A DNA stretch of 61,629 nt, from NCBI GenBank assembly GCA_964472565.1, contig CAYYNB010000015.1:1-61629 (forward strand). Direction: 5' to 3'. A program made the translations under genes and the position numbers. The stretch is from DATAMF01 sp964472565. GTDB lineage: Bacteria; Chloroflexota; Anaerolineae; Aggregatilineales; Aggregatilineaceae. Below the pieces are notes generated by a model. The model made no database searches and was not told the DNA's origin. It saw only the letters and a program-made list of their open reading frames with translations. Positions 46,232-54,065 of this stretch are shown here, piece by piece (position 1 is the first letter of the stretch; every line of letters starts with the position of its first letter).

Positions 46232-49200
46232 TCACCCCCGCGCTAACAACGTCCGTGCGCTGACCAACAACACATGCCCCCGCATATCTGCCAGCAGCGG
46301 ATGCTGCGGGCAGATGCGGTACAGCTCCCCTAATACAGCATCGGCCTGGCTCAATGCGGCTGCGACCTCGCTCCGTGAGCGGCTGTTCAGTTTGATCTTG
46401 GCGCGCTGCCTCAACTTTGACCGCTTCGATTTGTGGTTGTGCGTCATCGCGGTTGCCATTTGTTTCAGCACGGCCTGAAACTGCTTGTCATACTGCTGCC
46501 AGCCTTTTTCCCTGCGCCGCGCCGATTCGACCAGTTCTTCCGCCTCGGTCAGTTGGCGGCGGTAGAGCGGGACGCAGTAATCTTTGACCCATGTCAGAAT
46601 TTCTTGCGCCCTGATCGATCCGGCATGCTGCATCGCGTAACGATAGCGTGACGATGCATCAACCAACTGCTCGACGGGGACGCGGGTGGTGCCCGGTTCG
46701 GCTACCGGCGGATTTTCCGCATGTTCGAGGGCTTCTTCGAGGCACATAAACTCCCCGTTCTGCCGGTTCGAACACACATGTTGCACGCGCCACCGTACCA
46801 TGTCGAAGCGTCCTGCTTCCAGGTCTTCGTAGATTCGTTGTTTGGCCGAATCCCAATCGATCACCCAGCTCGCGCCACCCGTCGTGATCATCTGGGTTGT
46901 GCTGTCCGCCCCGAACCCATTTCCGCCGTTCGCGGATGCATCGCCCTGTAGGGCCGGCGTATCAAAGGGCGCGAACCAGTCTTGAATAATGCGGAAAGTT
47001 TCCATCCGCTCGCTGACCAGCGTCCGTATTTCGACCCAGGTATTGACCTGTCGTTTGCGCCATTTATCGGGAATAGCCAGCGTCCCATCCAACCCAAAAC
47101 TTTGCAGTTCGTCGGGCTTAATGCCGTTCATCACGGCGTAAGCCTCTTGGAAATCTTCGGTTTCCATCGCCTGCCGCAGCGTTTTCAGCCGCCGCTGCAC
47201 ATCCGCTACCCCCGTTTTGATGCCGCTGAGTTGTCGCTTTAACTCGACTGTCATGGGGTGGGTGGGGAAATCCAGTTCCATCGTCCGGTAGAGTTCTTCA
47301 GCTTCTTCCTGCCGCCCGATTCCCATCCCCAGATGTCCGGTTGCGGCCTCATAGTTATGTTTCAACACAGTCAGCCGCCGCAGAACCTCGCGCAGCGTAT
47401 CGGCGCGTTGTTTGGCGTTGCGTTCCAGCGTATCCGCCCGCTGCCGTAACTGCGGCGCGACACTGAACTGCCGCAGCAGCGAGCGCACCGTTTCGAGGTT
47501 TTGGCGGTGGTATTCAAAGTCCGCGATCTGCGCGTCGATCATGGCGCTCACGTTCCGGCTTTTTTCATACCCCCGTGCCGTCTCCATGCCTTGCAGCAGT
47601 TCATCAACCTGCCCATCCATCCGCATCGACAGTTCCACCAGCCCATTCAGCAGCGGCTGTCCCTGTGGACTGCCGAGAACCAGCAGTTTCGCTAAGGGTT
47701 GCAGATGGTTCAGATCGATTCCGGTTGATACATCGCCCACTTGCCGCCGCAGGTCGTCTACAACGGCTTCCACATGCTCCGCGTACCATGTTTTCAAAAA
47801 TGGAAAATCTTCAACCGCCGGAGCCAGTTGGTTTTCCCAGCTTTGGACCGCTTCCTGAAGTTCGCCCAGCGTTTTGTTCGCGCCGAGCAAATCCTCGACC
47901 CGTTTCATCTCCTGTCCAATATCCGGTCCCAACCGCGCCCGCCGCAGAATCGTATCGGCTTCCGGGCTGGAAGGCAGGCGGATTTCCCGCGCGGCTTCGG
48001 CGGCATTCGTGAACAGGATGCGCCGTTTACGTGCATCTTGCGTGAGCGTGGCTTCTGTTAACATAATCTGGATATGCCAGATCGCGTAATCCGAATCAGA
48101 CGGGTATTGTTTTGCTTTTTCGCTCAATTCCACGGCGAGATCGGTCAGCTCGGCGGCGAGGCTGGTCAGCCGTTCGTCCCCGGCATTGCCCACCCGGCCC
48201 AGCAGATTTTGCTGTTTGTTCCGCGTAATCGTCTTATCCAGCGCCGCAACCCGTCGATCAATAAATCGCTGTTCTTCAAATTTGCTGGTAGAAAGCCGCC
48301 GCGCTTCTTCCCAATAGTCGCGCGCCCGGTCATACTCACCCACCGCTTCCGCTTCGACTGCCCCTGCCGCTTGCAGATACGGTTGCAGCTTGTTCCGCCA
48401 CATCCGCACGCGCACTTCGGGTGTTTCGAGCGTCACTTCCAAGTCTTCCAGGCTGGTTTCAATTGCTTCCCGGTTGACGGGTGTTTCAATCGTGATCGCT
48501 TTAAATTCTTCTTCGATCAGCCGCCGCCAATCTTGTCGCGCCCGTTCCAGCAGTTCATCCACCCTGCGGCGATCTTTCCGTGTGCTGGGTCGTGCCGAAT
48601 CGCGCAGCAGTTGGAATGCGGTTTCCGGCTGCCCCTGGGCGATGAGTTCGGATGCCTGCGTGAGCATCTGATCCAGGTTCGCCGCGTGGCTGGCCGCATC
48701 CTGCACCTCGCCCAGTAGTTCATCCGCTTCCCGGTAATCCGGCGCGCGTTTGTCCTGCAAGACACGCTGCAAGCGGCCTTCAGCCTGATCCAACTGCCAG
48801 TCGTTGAATTCGCGCACCGCAATCAGATATTCCAGGTGCAGATTCAGTTCATCGGCCAGTTCATTAAACGCCATCGCAAAATCATCGTCCCGATCCGCGC
48901 CCGCCTTCCGCGCATTATCGCGTGCGCGTTCGACCTGCACCGGGTCCTGATGTTTTTTGTAGATTCCCAGCCGTTCCAGTTCCTTCGAAGCATCCGCCCG
49001 CACATTGATTTCGGACTTCACTTCCTCATACAGGGGGAAGCGTTCCAGGTAGTCGCCTTCGAAGCGGTTTTCCAGCCGGATCACGGCCTCCAGCGCGGCC
49101 CCCGGTTCCCCCTCCCGCGCTGTTTTGCGTGCCTTTTCCAGCGTCTGGATGACATCCTGTTGATCGCGGATCGCCCGGTCTGCGCGGGTCTGCAAATCCT

Positions 49201-50467
49201 GGATCGCCGCCAGCGCATCTTCGAGCCGTACATCAATTTCCTGGTAGTTTCGCAGCACCTCGTTCGCTTGTTTGACCACCTGTTGGAAATCCGCCCGCTC
49301 AAAGATGACATCGAGTTTCGCTTGATGATCGCCCAATTCCTGGCGCAGCCGCTCGATAATATCATCCCCAATACCCACGATCCGCTCTTGCTGGCGTACC
49401 CCGGCATGGGTTTTCTGCGCTTGCAAATACTGCTGCCATGCTTTTAAACCGTTATTACGGGCTGCGCGCCGTGCCTCTTCCGCGATCCGTTCGGCCTCTT
49501 CGAGCTTTTTGGTATCCTGGCGAATCTCGTCTTCCATCCGGGTCATCCGATCCCGGTCCTGGACTTCGAGGAATTCGTCTAACCCATCCTGATACCGCAG
49601 CAGTGATCCCAACGCCTCGCGCGGGCGGCCCTGGGTCAGGTGTGTCGAAGCTTCGTTGCGATACTCCGCCGCTTTTTGACGGGCATAGGCGCGCGCTTCG
49701 ACCATCGTTTTTTCTATTGCTTCTTCTCTGGAAAAGTTGCCCAGAAACTCACCCTTCCGGTTGTAGAAGGGCACCAGCGAGTCTTCCGACTGCGCCGCGA
49801 AAAAGTCCAGCACCCGGCGGTAATCTCCCAATTGCCCGCCCGATGTGACAATGCCTTCAACTTCCCCGGCTTTGTCGCGCAGATTCTTCGCCTGGGCCAG
49901 CAGCGCCGCCAACACACTGTTCGTCGGATGGGCCGCCGACGCTTCCCGCACCGTATCATACGCGCGGTTGTAGAACCGCTCATACAGTTCCCCCGGCGTA
50001 ATATCTTTACTGGTCTCTTTGAGTTGTTTCGCCTGGTTCCACAGCCCTTCAACTTCCTGGCGTACCGTTTCGGCTTCGACGAAGTAGCTGTAGTCGTCGC
50101 TGCGTTGATCGACGCGTTCGGTATAGCTGTCTAATAAGGGGTCTTCTTCCGTGAGGAGGTTGGTTTCCCACACACGCAGGGCCGCACGTGTTTCTTCTTC
50201 GTCAAACTCGGCGACAGGCTGGCGTAAGATGATGTCCAGGTGTTCCCGTGCTTCTTTTATTTTCCCGCGGGCGTTGCGTCGTGCCGTCCCTACCAAATCA
50301 TCGTATTGGCTTTTCAGTTCTGGAAAATCGACCTCATGCTGTTTAACATCGTCTTCGACAGCTTGTAAGGTTTGATAAGCCAGCCGGTAATTACTAAGTT
50401 CAAGTAAGCGTGCTGCGCGTTCCAGGGCTTCCTGAATCGCTTGCCGCTTCTCTTCGTTCGAGACCAT
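46232..50467 (-). CDS. Giant alpha-helical coiled-coil protein
   Basis: A 1411-residue soluble protein, almost entirely predicted helical, rich in Glu, Arg, Ala, Leu and Gln, with no signal peptide or membrane segment. Repeating helix-turn units such as AREHLDIILRQPVAEFDEEE and GRPREALGSLLRYQDGLDEF suggest TPR-like or spectrin-like solenoids mixed with coiled coil. The start is ATG 50467, which has GGGGAGGGGA 5 nt upstream; the frame opens 57 nt earlier without a site. It is the first gene of block A, about 145 nt from a near-consensus promoter. A long rod-like scaffold is the likely role, possibly organising the tubulin-like polymers. I recognise no named family. Confidence 0.8.
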   Translation of the reverse strand: MVSNEEKRQAIQEALERAARLLELSNYRLAYQTLQAVEDDVKQHEVDFPELKSQYDDLVGTARRNARGKIKEAREHLDIILRQPVAEFDEEETRAALRVWETNLLTEEDPLLDSYTERVDQRSDDYSYFVEAETVRQEVEGLWNQAKQLKETSKDITPGELYERFYNRAYDTVREASAAHPTNSVLAALLAQAKNLRDKAGEVEGIVTSGGQLGDYRRVLDFFAAQSEDSLVPFYNRKGEFLGNFSREEAIEKTMVEARAYARQKAAEYRNEASTHLTQGRPREALGSLLRYQDGLDEFLEVQDRDRMTRMEDEIRQDTKKLEEAERIAEEARRAARNNGLKAWQQYLQAQKTHAGVRQQERIVGIGDDIIERLRQELGDHQAKLDVIFERADFQQVVKQANEVLRNYQEIDVRLEDALAAIQDLQTRADRAIRDQQDVIQTLEKARKTAREGEPGAALEAVIRLENRFEGDYLERFPLYEEVKSEINVRADASKELERLGIYKKHQDPVQVERARDNARKAGADRDDDFAMAFNELADELNLHLEYLIAVREFNDWQLDQAEGRLQRVLQDKRAPDYREADELLGEVQDAASHAANLDQMLTQASELIAQGQPETAFQLLRDSARPSTRKDRRRVDELLERARQDWRRLIEEEFKAITIETPVNREAIETSLEDLEVTLETPEVRVRMWRNKLQPYLQAAGAVEAEAVGEYDRARDYWEEARRLSTSKFEEQRFIDRRVAALDKTITRNKQQNLLGRVGNAGDERLTSLAAELTDLAVELSEKAKQYPSDSDYAIWHIQIMLTEATLTQDARKRRILFTNAAEAAREIRLPSSPEADTILRRARLGPDIGQEMKRVEDLLGANKTLGELQEAVQSWENQLAPAVEDFPFLKTWYAEHVEAVVDDLRRQVGDVSTGIDLNHLQPLAKLLVLGSPQGQPLLNGLVELSMRMDGQVDELLQGMETARGYEKSRNVSAMIDAQIADFEYHRQNLETVRSLLRQFSVAPQLRQRADTLERNAKQRADTLREVLRRLTVLKHNYEAATGHLGMGIGRQEEAEELYRTMELDFPTHPMTVELKRQLSGIKTGVADVQRRLKTLRQAMETEDFQEAYAVMNGIKPDELQSFGLDGTLAIPDKWRKRQVNTWVEIRTLVSERMETFRIIQDWFAPFDTPALQGDASANGGNGFGADSTTQMITTGGASWVIDWDSAKQRIYEDLEAGRFDMVRWRVQHVCSNRQNGEFMCLEEALEHAENPPVAEPGTTRVPVEQLVDASSRYRYAMQHAGSIRAQEILTWVKDYCVPLYRRQLTEAEELVESARRREKGWQQYDKQFQAVLKQMATAMTHNHKSKRSKLRQRAKIKLNSRSRSEVAAALSQADAVLGELYRICPQHPLLADMRGHVLLVSARTLLARG

Positions 50468-50610
50468 TACCGTCCCCTCCCCAGGAAAATAGTCTGTTGA
50501 ACATCGATATTCTGTTAGAACCAATAAAGCGCGTGATAGTCTGTAACTTAAGAATGCATGATACTGGCGCTTAGCTTGTGGAACTACACTAATCTTCTTC
50601 CCCTCCCAAA

Positions 50611-50639
50611 ACTGTAGCCCAGTCTCTCTACCGTGTCAA
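50611..50639 (-). promoter_or_regulatory. Near-consensus sigma-70-type promoter of the locus
   Basis: On the minus strand, TTGACA (50639-50634) and TACAGT (50616-50611) are exactly 17 nt apart and point into the first gene of the vWA/tubulin locus, leaving a leader of about 140 nt. The -35 is perfect and the -10 matches 4 of 6. It is the best promoter match I found in the window. Confidence 0.65.
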
Positions 50640-50737
50640 CCGCTATACGTAAGAATCTTTAGCCCACAAACTAAAAATTAACGAAAATTTCACGATGTGT
50701 TCCAAAAACAAAACAGGTGCAGCCGCAGTGCTGCGCC

Positions 50738-50815
50738 ATTTGTGGGTTGCGTATAGCTTCCCTCAGGGAAGGGGTAAGGGGGGATAGGGTAAAGAAAATA
50801 TTGGCGTAGCCTTAG
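50738..50815 (+). repeat. Dispersed palindromic repeat (copy B)
   Basis: The element contains CTTCCCT-C-AGGGAAG, a GGGGTAAGGGGGGAT block and TAAAGAAAATATTGGCGTAG ending CCTTAG, matching copies at 1, 52142 and 55435. It also shares atttgtgggttgcgtatag with a site at 55368 (atttgtgggcaacgtatag). It occupies the 353-nt gene-free stretch 50468-50820 together with the block A promoter, and ends 5 nt from the stop of the minus-strand gene at 50821, so it may help end that transcript. Confidence 0.75.
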
Positions 50816-50820
50816 CGGCG

Positions 50821-51225
50821 TTAATCACCGGATTGGAGGGCTTCGAGTTCGGCACGCACATAGGCCAGTGATTCTTCGCGGGTAGGAAAAAGGAAAATCG
50901 CATAGGTATCGGCAAACCGCGCGCTTTCCTTTTTGAAGAGATCGACCCCATACTGCACCAGGTCCTGCGTACCCACGTAGATAGTGGTTACGTTCGGGTC
51001 ATCAATCCCCCCCTCACCCTTATCCTTGATCATACCGTAAATGAGGTAATCAAAATCGAAGGTCTGATAGGTCAGATCGATAATGCGATAGATATGGCGG
51101 TTGACCAGGCGCTTGAAGCGGGACACCGCCTCCAACACCATAAGCGGATCGTCGCGCGAAACCGGATCTAGTCCTGTGATGATAATGATCGGTTCGGGCG
51201 TAAGCTCTTCGATCCGCAATCCCAC
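50821..51225 (-). CDS. Conserved-looking hypothetical protein
   Basis: A 134-residue soluble protein that I do not recognise. It reads as a compact alpha/beta domain: a beta start (EPIIIITGLDPVS), a helix with LEAVSRFKRLVNRHIYRIID, a strand region, then a region with TTIYVGTQDLVQYGVDLFKK and a final helix. The layout resembles STAS- or Sec14-like small domains, but this is only a visual impression. The start is GTG 51225 behind AAGGAG with 6-nt spacing. It is followed by repeat copy B. Its relation to neighbours is not evident. Confidence 0.65.
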   Translation of the reverse strand: MGLRIEELTPEPIIIITGLDPVSRDDPLMVLEAVSRFKRLVNRHIYRIIDLTYQTFDFDYLIYGMIKDKGEGGIDDPNVTTIYVGTQDLVQYGVDLFKKESARFADTYAIFLFPTREESLAYVRAELEALQSGD

Positions 51226-51337
51226 ACCCAGCTCCTTGATAAGGGATCGGAATGGTTTAGGGCCAGTATGTGCCTCAATTTTAAGACATTGACCCAGCTA
51301 GGTCAAGCATAACAAAAACAGGTAAGAGTGCCCACTT

Positions 51338-51943
51338 CTAAGCAATTGATATAAGGGCAAATACCCCAAAGATTACTAAAATCAGGCCGCTGAAACGATT
51401 CAAGAGAAATAAACGGGCAGGGTTAAATGTTATACGAAGCATACTCACCAAGCCGCTCAGAAATAACCACCACGAAGCTGATCCAAGAAAAACACCGAGG
51501 ACCAGCACAAGCGCTGAAAAGTGACTATCGACAATACCCAGCCCGGCGAAAATGGCGGCAAAAGAGAGAACGGTGATGGGGTTGGTAAGAGTTAAACCCA
51601 ACGTGGAGAAATAAGCGCCCAGCAAGCCTTCGGCGCGAGCTTGGGCGGCGTGATCGGCGGGCTGGGCGCGGAAGGTGCGCAGCCCGAGGTAGCAGAGAAA
51701 CAGCCCTCCCAGCAAACGGAAGGCTGATTGTTGGTCCACCAGGAACTGCGAGACGACGGTCAGCCCAAACCCCGCAATGGAGCCGTAGATCGCGTCGGCG
51801 GAAGCGGCCCCCAACCCCGACACAAAACCAAACCAGCGGCCATGAGCCAGAGTCCGGCGAATGCATAACACGCCGATTGGCCCGACAGGAGCCGCTATTG
51901 AAAAACCGATCACCAATCCTTTGATTAAAAATTCGAGTACCAT
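51338..51943 (-). CDS. LysE-family amino-acid exporter
   Basis: A 201-residue membrane protein of the LysE/RhtB family: IGFSIAAPVGPIGVLCIRRT at the N-terminus is the family signature, followed by GRWFGFVSGLGAASADAIYG and TLGLTLTNPITVLSFAAIF (Asn-Pro in the second repeat). About six hydrophobic segments, the usual number and length. It exports amino acids or similar small molecules. The start is ATG 51943 with AAAGGAA 7 nt upstream; the longer frame reads through a hairpin and is rejected. A terminator-like hairpin and a possible leader peptide precede it, pointing to attenuation control. Confidence 0.9.
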   Translation of the reverse strand: MVLEFLIKGLVIGFSIAAPVGPIGVLCIRRTLAHGRWFGFVSGLGAASADAIYGSIAGFGLTVVSQFLVDQQSAFRLLGGLFLCYLGLRTFRAQPADHAAQARAEGLLGAYFSTLGLTLTNPITVLSFAAIFAGLGIVDSHFSALVLVLGVFLGSASWWLFLSGLVSMLRITFNPARLFLLNRFSGLILVIFGVFALISIA

Positions 51944-51967
51944 TGGGGGGTTCCTTTCGGTGCAAAT

Positions 51968-52004
51968 AAAAAGGGCTTGCCGTGCTGAGTCACGCGGCAA
52001 GCCC
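51968..52004 (-). promoter_or_regulatory. Terminator-like hairpin in the leader of the LysE-family gene
   Basis: On the minus strand GGGCTTGCCG (52004-51995) pairs perfectly with CGGCAAGCCC (51982-51973) around 12 nt and is followed by TTTTT (51972-51968). It lies only 24 nt before the exporter start codon, so as a terminator it would switch the gene off before translation. It follows a short leader ORF. Confidence 0.65.
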
Positions 52005-52034
52005 GATAAGCTCTCGAAACAACGCGCAGCCCGG

Positions 52035-52097
52035 TCAGATTCTGATCAGGCGCTGATTTCGCAGAGATAAAACTAAAACAGAGATCATAGTCTTCAT
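52035..52097 (-). CDS. Possible leader peptide of an attenuator
   Basis: A 20-codon frame, MKTMISVLVLSLRNQRLIRI, ends 30 nt before the terminator hairpin of the LysE-family gene. Ten of its 20 residues are Ile, Leu or Val, as in branched-chain amino-acid attenuator peptides. If translated, ribosome stalling could govern the hairpin and so exporter output. Against it: no strong ribosome-binding site precedes ATG 52097 (the alternative ATG 52088 has GAAG), and I could not draw a clear antiterminator. Confidence 0.3.
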   Translation of the reverse strand: MKTMISVLVLSLRNQRLIRI

Positions 52098-52141
52098 TGT
52101 ATGGAAGGCGGCCCCGGCGTCAATTAGCCAGATTCACCAAG

Positions 52142-52234
52142 TTAGGCCGAACCAAGAAAATAATCATCCCATTCATCCGGTTTGACTCCCCTTCCCTCAG
52201 GGATGGGGTAAAGCAAATCTTGGTGCAGCCTTAA
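52142..52234 (+). repeat. Dispersed palindromic repeat (copy C)
   Basis: It begins TTAGGCCGAACCAAGAAAAT, contains CCCCTTCCCT-C-AGGGATGGGG and ends AGCAAATCTTGGTGCAGCCT plus TAA. It shares its first 50 bases almost exactly with copy D at 55435 but lacks an internal GGGGTAAG block. The stop codon of the minus-strand amidohydrolase gene (52231-52233) lies inside its last bases. Confidence 0.8.
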
Positions 52235-53094
52235 CGGGCGCTCGGACTCAGAATACGGGCCAGCTCGGACTGCATCAAGGCAGTCCGCTCGTCACGGAGC
52301 AGCGGCAGACGGCTGCGCGTGCGGTGCAGTTCGTTCAGATCGATCTGGTGAACCAGCAGGGATTCTTCAAAATAGGGCGCATGGAGCAAAAATTCGCCAT
52401 TCGGATCGATGATGGAGCTGCCACCCCAAAAGTTCAAACCACCCTCAAAACCGGTACGGTTGCAGTGGATCACATAATCGGTGAACAACCCGGCATAGGC
52501 CTGGTTGATTTGTTCAACCCACCGCGCGCTGCCCAGCCGCTCGCTTGAATCCAGGCCCCGGCCCGGACTCGCGCTGTGAAAGAGCAAGACATCCGCGCCG
52601 TCTAGCCAGAGGAGATAGGGCGGAGAAGCGTGCCAAAAATCTTCGCAGATAAGCACGCCCATTCGACCAAAGCGGGTATCGAAAGCGCGCACACTATCTC
52701 CCGCCGCAAAAAAACGGCCTTCGTCGAACAGGGTATAGGTGGGGAGATAGACCTTGTGATGGACATGCTTCACTTCGCCCTGGCTGAGATAGGCCGCCGC
52801 AATATAAAAACGGTTGCGGTGGTCTTCATCGACAAAACCGACCAGGACATCCATATTATGATCGCGTGTGGCCTGGAGTAGGGGGGCAAAGGTCGGATCA
52901 TCCGCACGTGGGTGCGCGGCGACTTCGTAAACCAGGTCCTGCAAGTTGTAGCCAGTGAGCGAGAGTTCGGGGAACAGCAGCAGATCGACCCCCTGTGACG
53001 CGGCCAATTCGATTAATTCCAGGTGGCGCTTCAAATTGGCCGGAACATCACCCAGTTTGGGCGTGATCTGCGCTAAACCCAGGTTGATCTTCAT
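52231..53094 (-). CDS. Nitrilase/carbon-nitrogen hydrolase family amidohydrolase
   Basis: A 287-residue cytoplasmic enzyme with the C-N hydrolase catalytic triad: Glu in LLFPELSLTGYNL, Lys in HHKVYLPTYTLFDEGRFF and Cys in GVLICEDFWHAS. The pattern resembles the glutamine-amidase domain of NAD synthetases and free-standing relatives that cleave amides or nitriles. A stand-alone domain of this size is usual. The start is ATG 53094 (MKINLGLAQITP) behind AAAGGAAC; the longer frame lacks a site. Its first 47 nt overlap the end of the Lgt-like gene, indicating co-transcription. The substrate cannot be named. Confidence 0.9.
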   Translation of the reverse strand: MKINLGLAQITPKLGDVPANLKRHLELIELAASQGVDLLLFPELSLTGYNLQDLVYEVAAHPRADDPTFAPLLQATRDHNMDVLVGFVDEDHRNRFYIAAAYLSQGEVKHVHHKVYLPTYTLFDEGRFFAAGDSVRAFDTRFGRMGVLICEDFWHASPPYLLWLDGADVLLFHSASPGRGLDSSERLGSARWVEQINQAYAGLFTDYVIHCNRTGFEGGLNFWGGSSIIDPNGEFLLHAPYFEESLLVHQIDLNELHRTRSRLPLLRDERTALMQSELARILSPSAR

Positions 53095-53875
53095 TGACGG
53101 TTCCTTTCTGACGTGACCCCAGTGCAAGACCACAACCAATAAGCGTACTCAGCAGCAGCAAAAGCAGATCAAAAAGCTGATCGGCGCGGCGATCCAGTAA
53201 GGTTTGGGCGGGGTCGGCCCGAAAATAACCCAGCAGGTGGTGGGTTACCCCGGTGAGGCCGAACACCAGCCAGAGGCGAAGCCCCGCAAGCCAACCGCGC
53301 CAGGTCAGCAGCAGAACCAACACGAATAGAATCAGCCCGAACAATATACCCGCTGCCTGAACGTCCAGGCGAGGAGCCAAAACGCCGTAGACATCGGGCA
53401 GTTCTTCGACGGACCATTCCGGCCAGTCGGCCAGGGTGCGCACCTCATACCCATACCCACTGCCGATTTTGCGGCAGGCAAACCACGCGGCCATCAGCCC
53501 GGCGGGCCACGCTAAAGCTGCCGCATCCGTGAAGGGACGCAAGGGGACACGCCGCATCCAGGCGGCTAACAAGGCAGCAGGAATGCCAGTCAAAAGCGCA
53601 CCGTGCCAGGCCAGCCCACCCAAACTAATTTTAGCGATTTCAGCCTGATGATCGCGAAAATAATCCCATTCTAAAGCAACGTGCAACAACCGCGCGCCGG
53701 CTACTCCACCGAGGATCGCGGCGAGGGCAACATCCTGCCAGCGGGTCACTGTCGATGCGTTATACCGATAGGCCCGCCACACCATGATCAACAGCGCCAA
53801 CAGGATACCGCCGCCTAACCAGGCCGTGTAGGTACGGATAACCAGCGGACCCCCATCGAAAACGATTCGATTCAT
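53048..53875 (-). CDS. Divergent prolipoprotein diacylglyceryl transferase-family protein
   Basis: A 275-residue multi-pass membrane protein resembling Lgt, which transfers diacylglycerol to the lipobox Cys. Visible Lgt features: N-terminal VIRTYTAWLGGG, the LGGLAWHGALLTG block with the key His, and about seven membrane segments. The usual GRxGNF motif reads ACRKIGSGYGYEV, so the conserved Asn is absent; a changed or lost activity is possible, although other Lgt relatives vary here. ATG 53875 has AGGAGA upstream; the longer frame is rejected. It is divergent from the SPFH gene and overlaps the amidohydrolase gene. Lipoproteins exist in this organism (the lipobox peptidase at 2585), so an Lgt is needed somewhere. 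Confidence 0.75.
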   Translation of the reverse strand: MNRIVFDGGPLVIRTYTAWLGGGILLALLIMVWRAYRYNASTVTRWQDVALAAILGGVAGARLLHVALEWDYFRDHQAEIAKISLGGLAWHGALLTGIPAALLAAWMRRVPLRPFTDAAALAWPAGLMAAWFACRKIGSGYGYEVRTLADWPEWSVEELPDVYGVLAPRLDVQAAGILFGLILFVLVLLLTWRGWLAGLRLWLVFGLTGVTHHLLGYFRADPAQTLLDRRADQLFDLLLLLLSTLIGCGLALGSRQKGTVNEDQPGFSADHAQTG

Positions 53876-53950
53876 AAGGTTCTCCTGATACAGGGTAATT
53901 ATTTTCTTGGAATGGCCCGAACGATCCAAACTTAGAGCGAAACACGGCTC

Positions 53951-54016
53951 CTGTCAAACTCTGACAGCGCAATGTCAGCGAAATATCAGTCACTGACACT
54001 ACAGTCCTGATATAAT
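53951..54016. promoter_or_regulatory. Divergent promoter region with TGTCA/TGACA palindromes
   Basis: Between the Lgt-like and SPFH genes, CTGTCA-N5-TGACAG (53951-53967), TGTCAG (about 53974) and TCAGTCACTGA (about 53986-53996) form a cluster of related half-sites. On the plus strand an extended -10, TGATATAAT (54008-54016), serves the SPFH gene. On the minus strand TTGACA (53957-53952) with TAAGTT 17 nt on would serve the Lgt-like gene and overlaps the first palindrome, a plausible operator. Confidence 0.5.
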
Positions 54017-54065
54017 GAAACTGGAATAGAAGTGAAAATCGCGCATCTAAAAAGAGGAGATGATT

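Noticed and set aside
48836..49447. Plus-strand frames of about 200 residues over the coiled-coil gene
   Set aside because: Antisense shadows of the repetitive Glu/Arg-rich helical gene, rich in Arg, Phe and Gln, as expected for reverse translation of such a gene.
50468..50524. A 19-residue N-terminal extension of the helical protein
   Set aside because: The internal ATG at 50467 has a strong GGGGAGGGGA site, while the upstream start has none.
51944..52000. A longer N-terminus for the LysE-family protein
   Set aside because: The longer frame would translate through the terminator hairpin; the ATG at 51943 has a good ribosome-binding site and starts right at the family's N-terminal motif.
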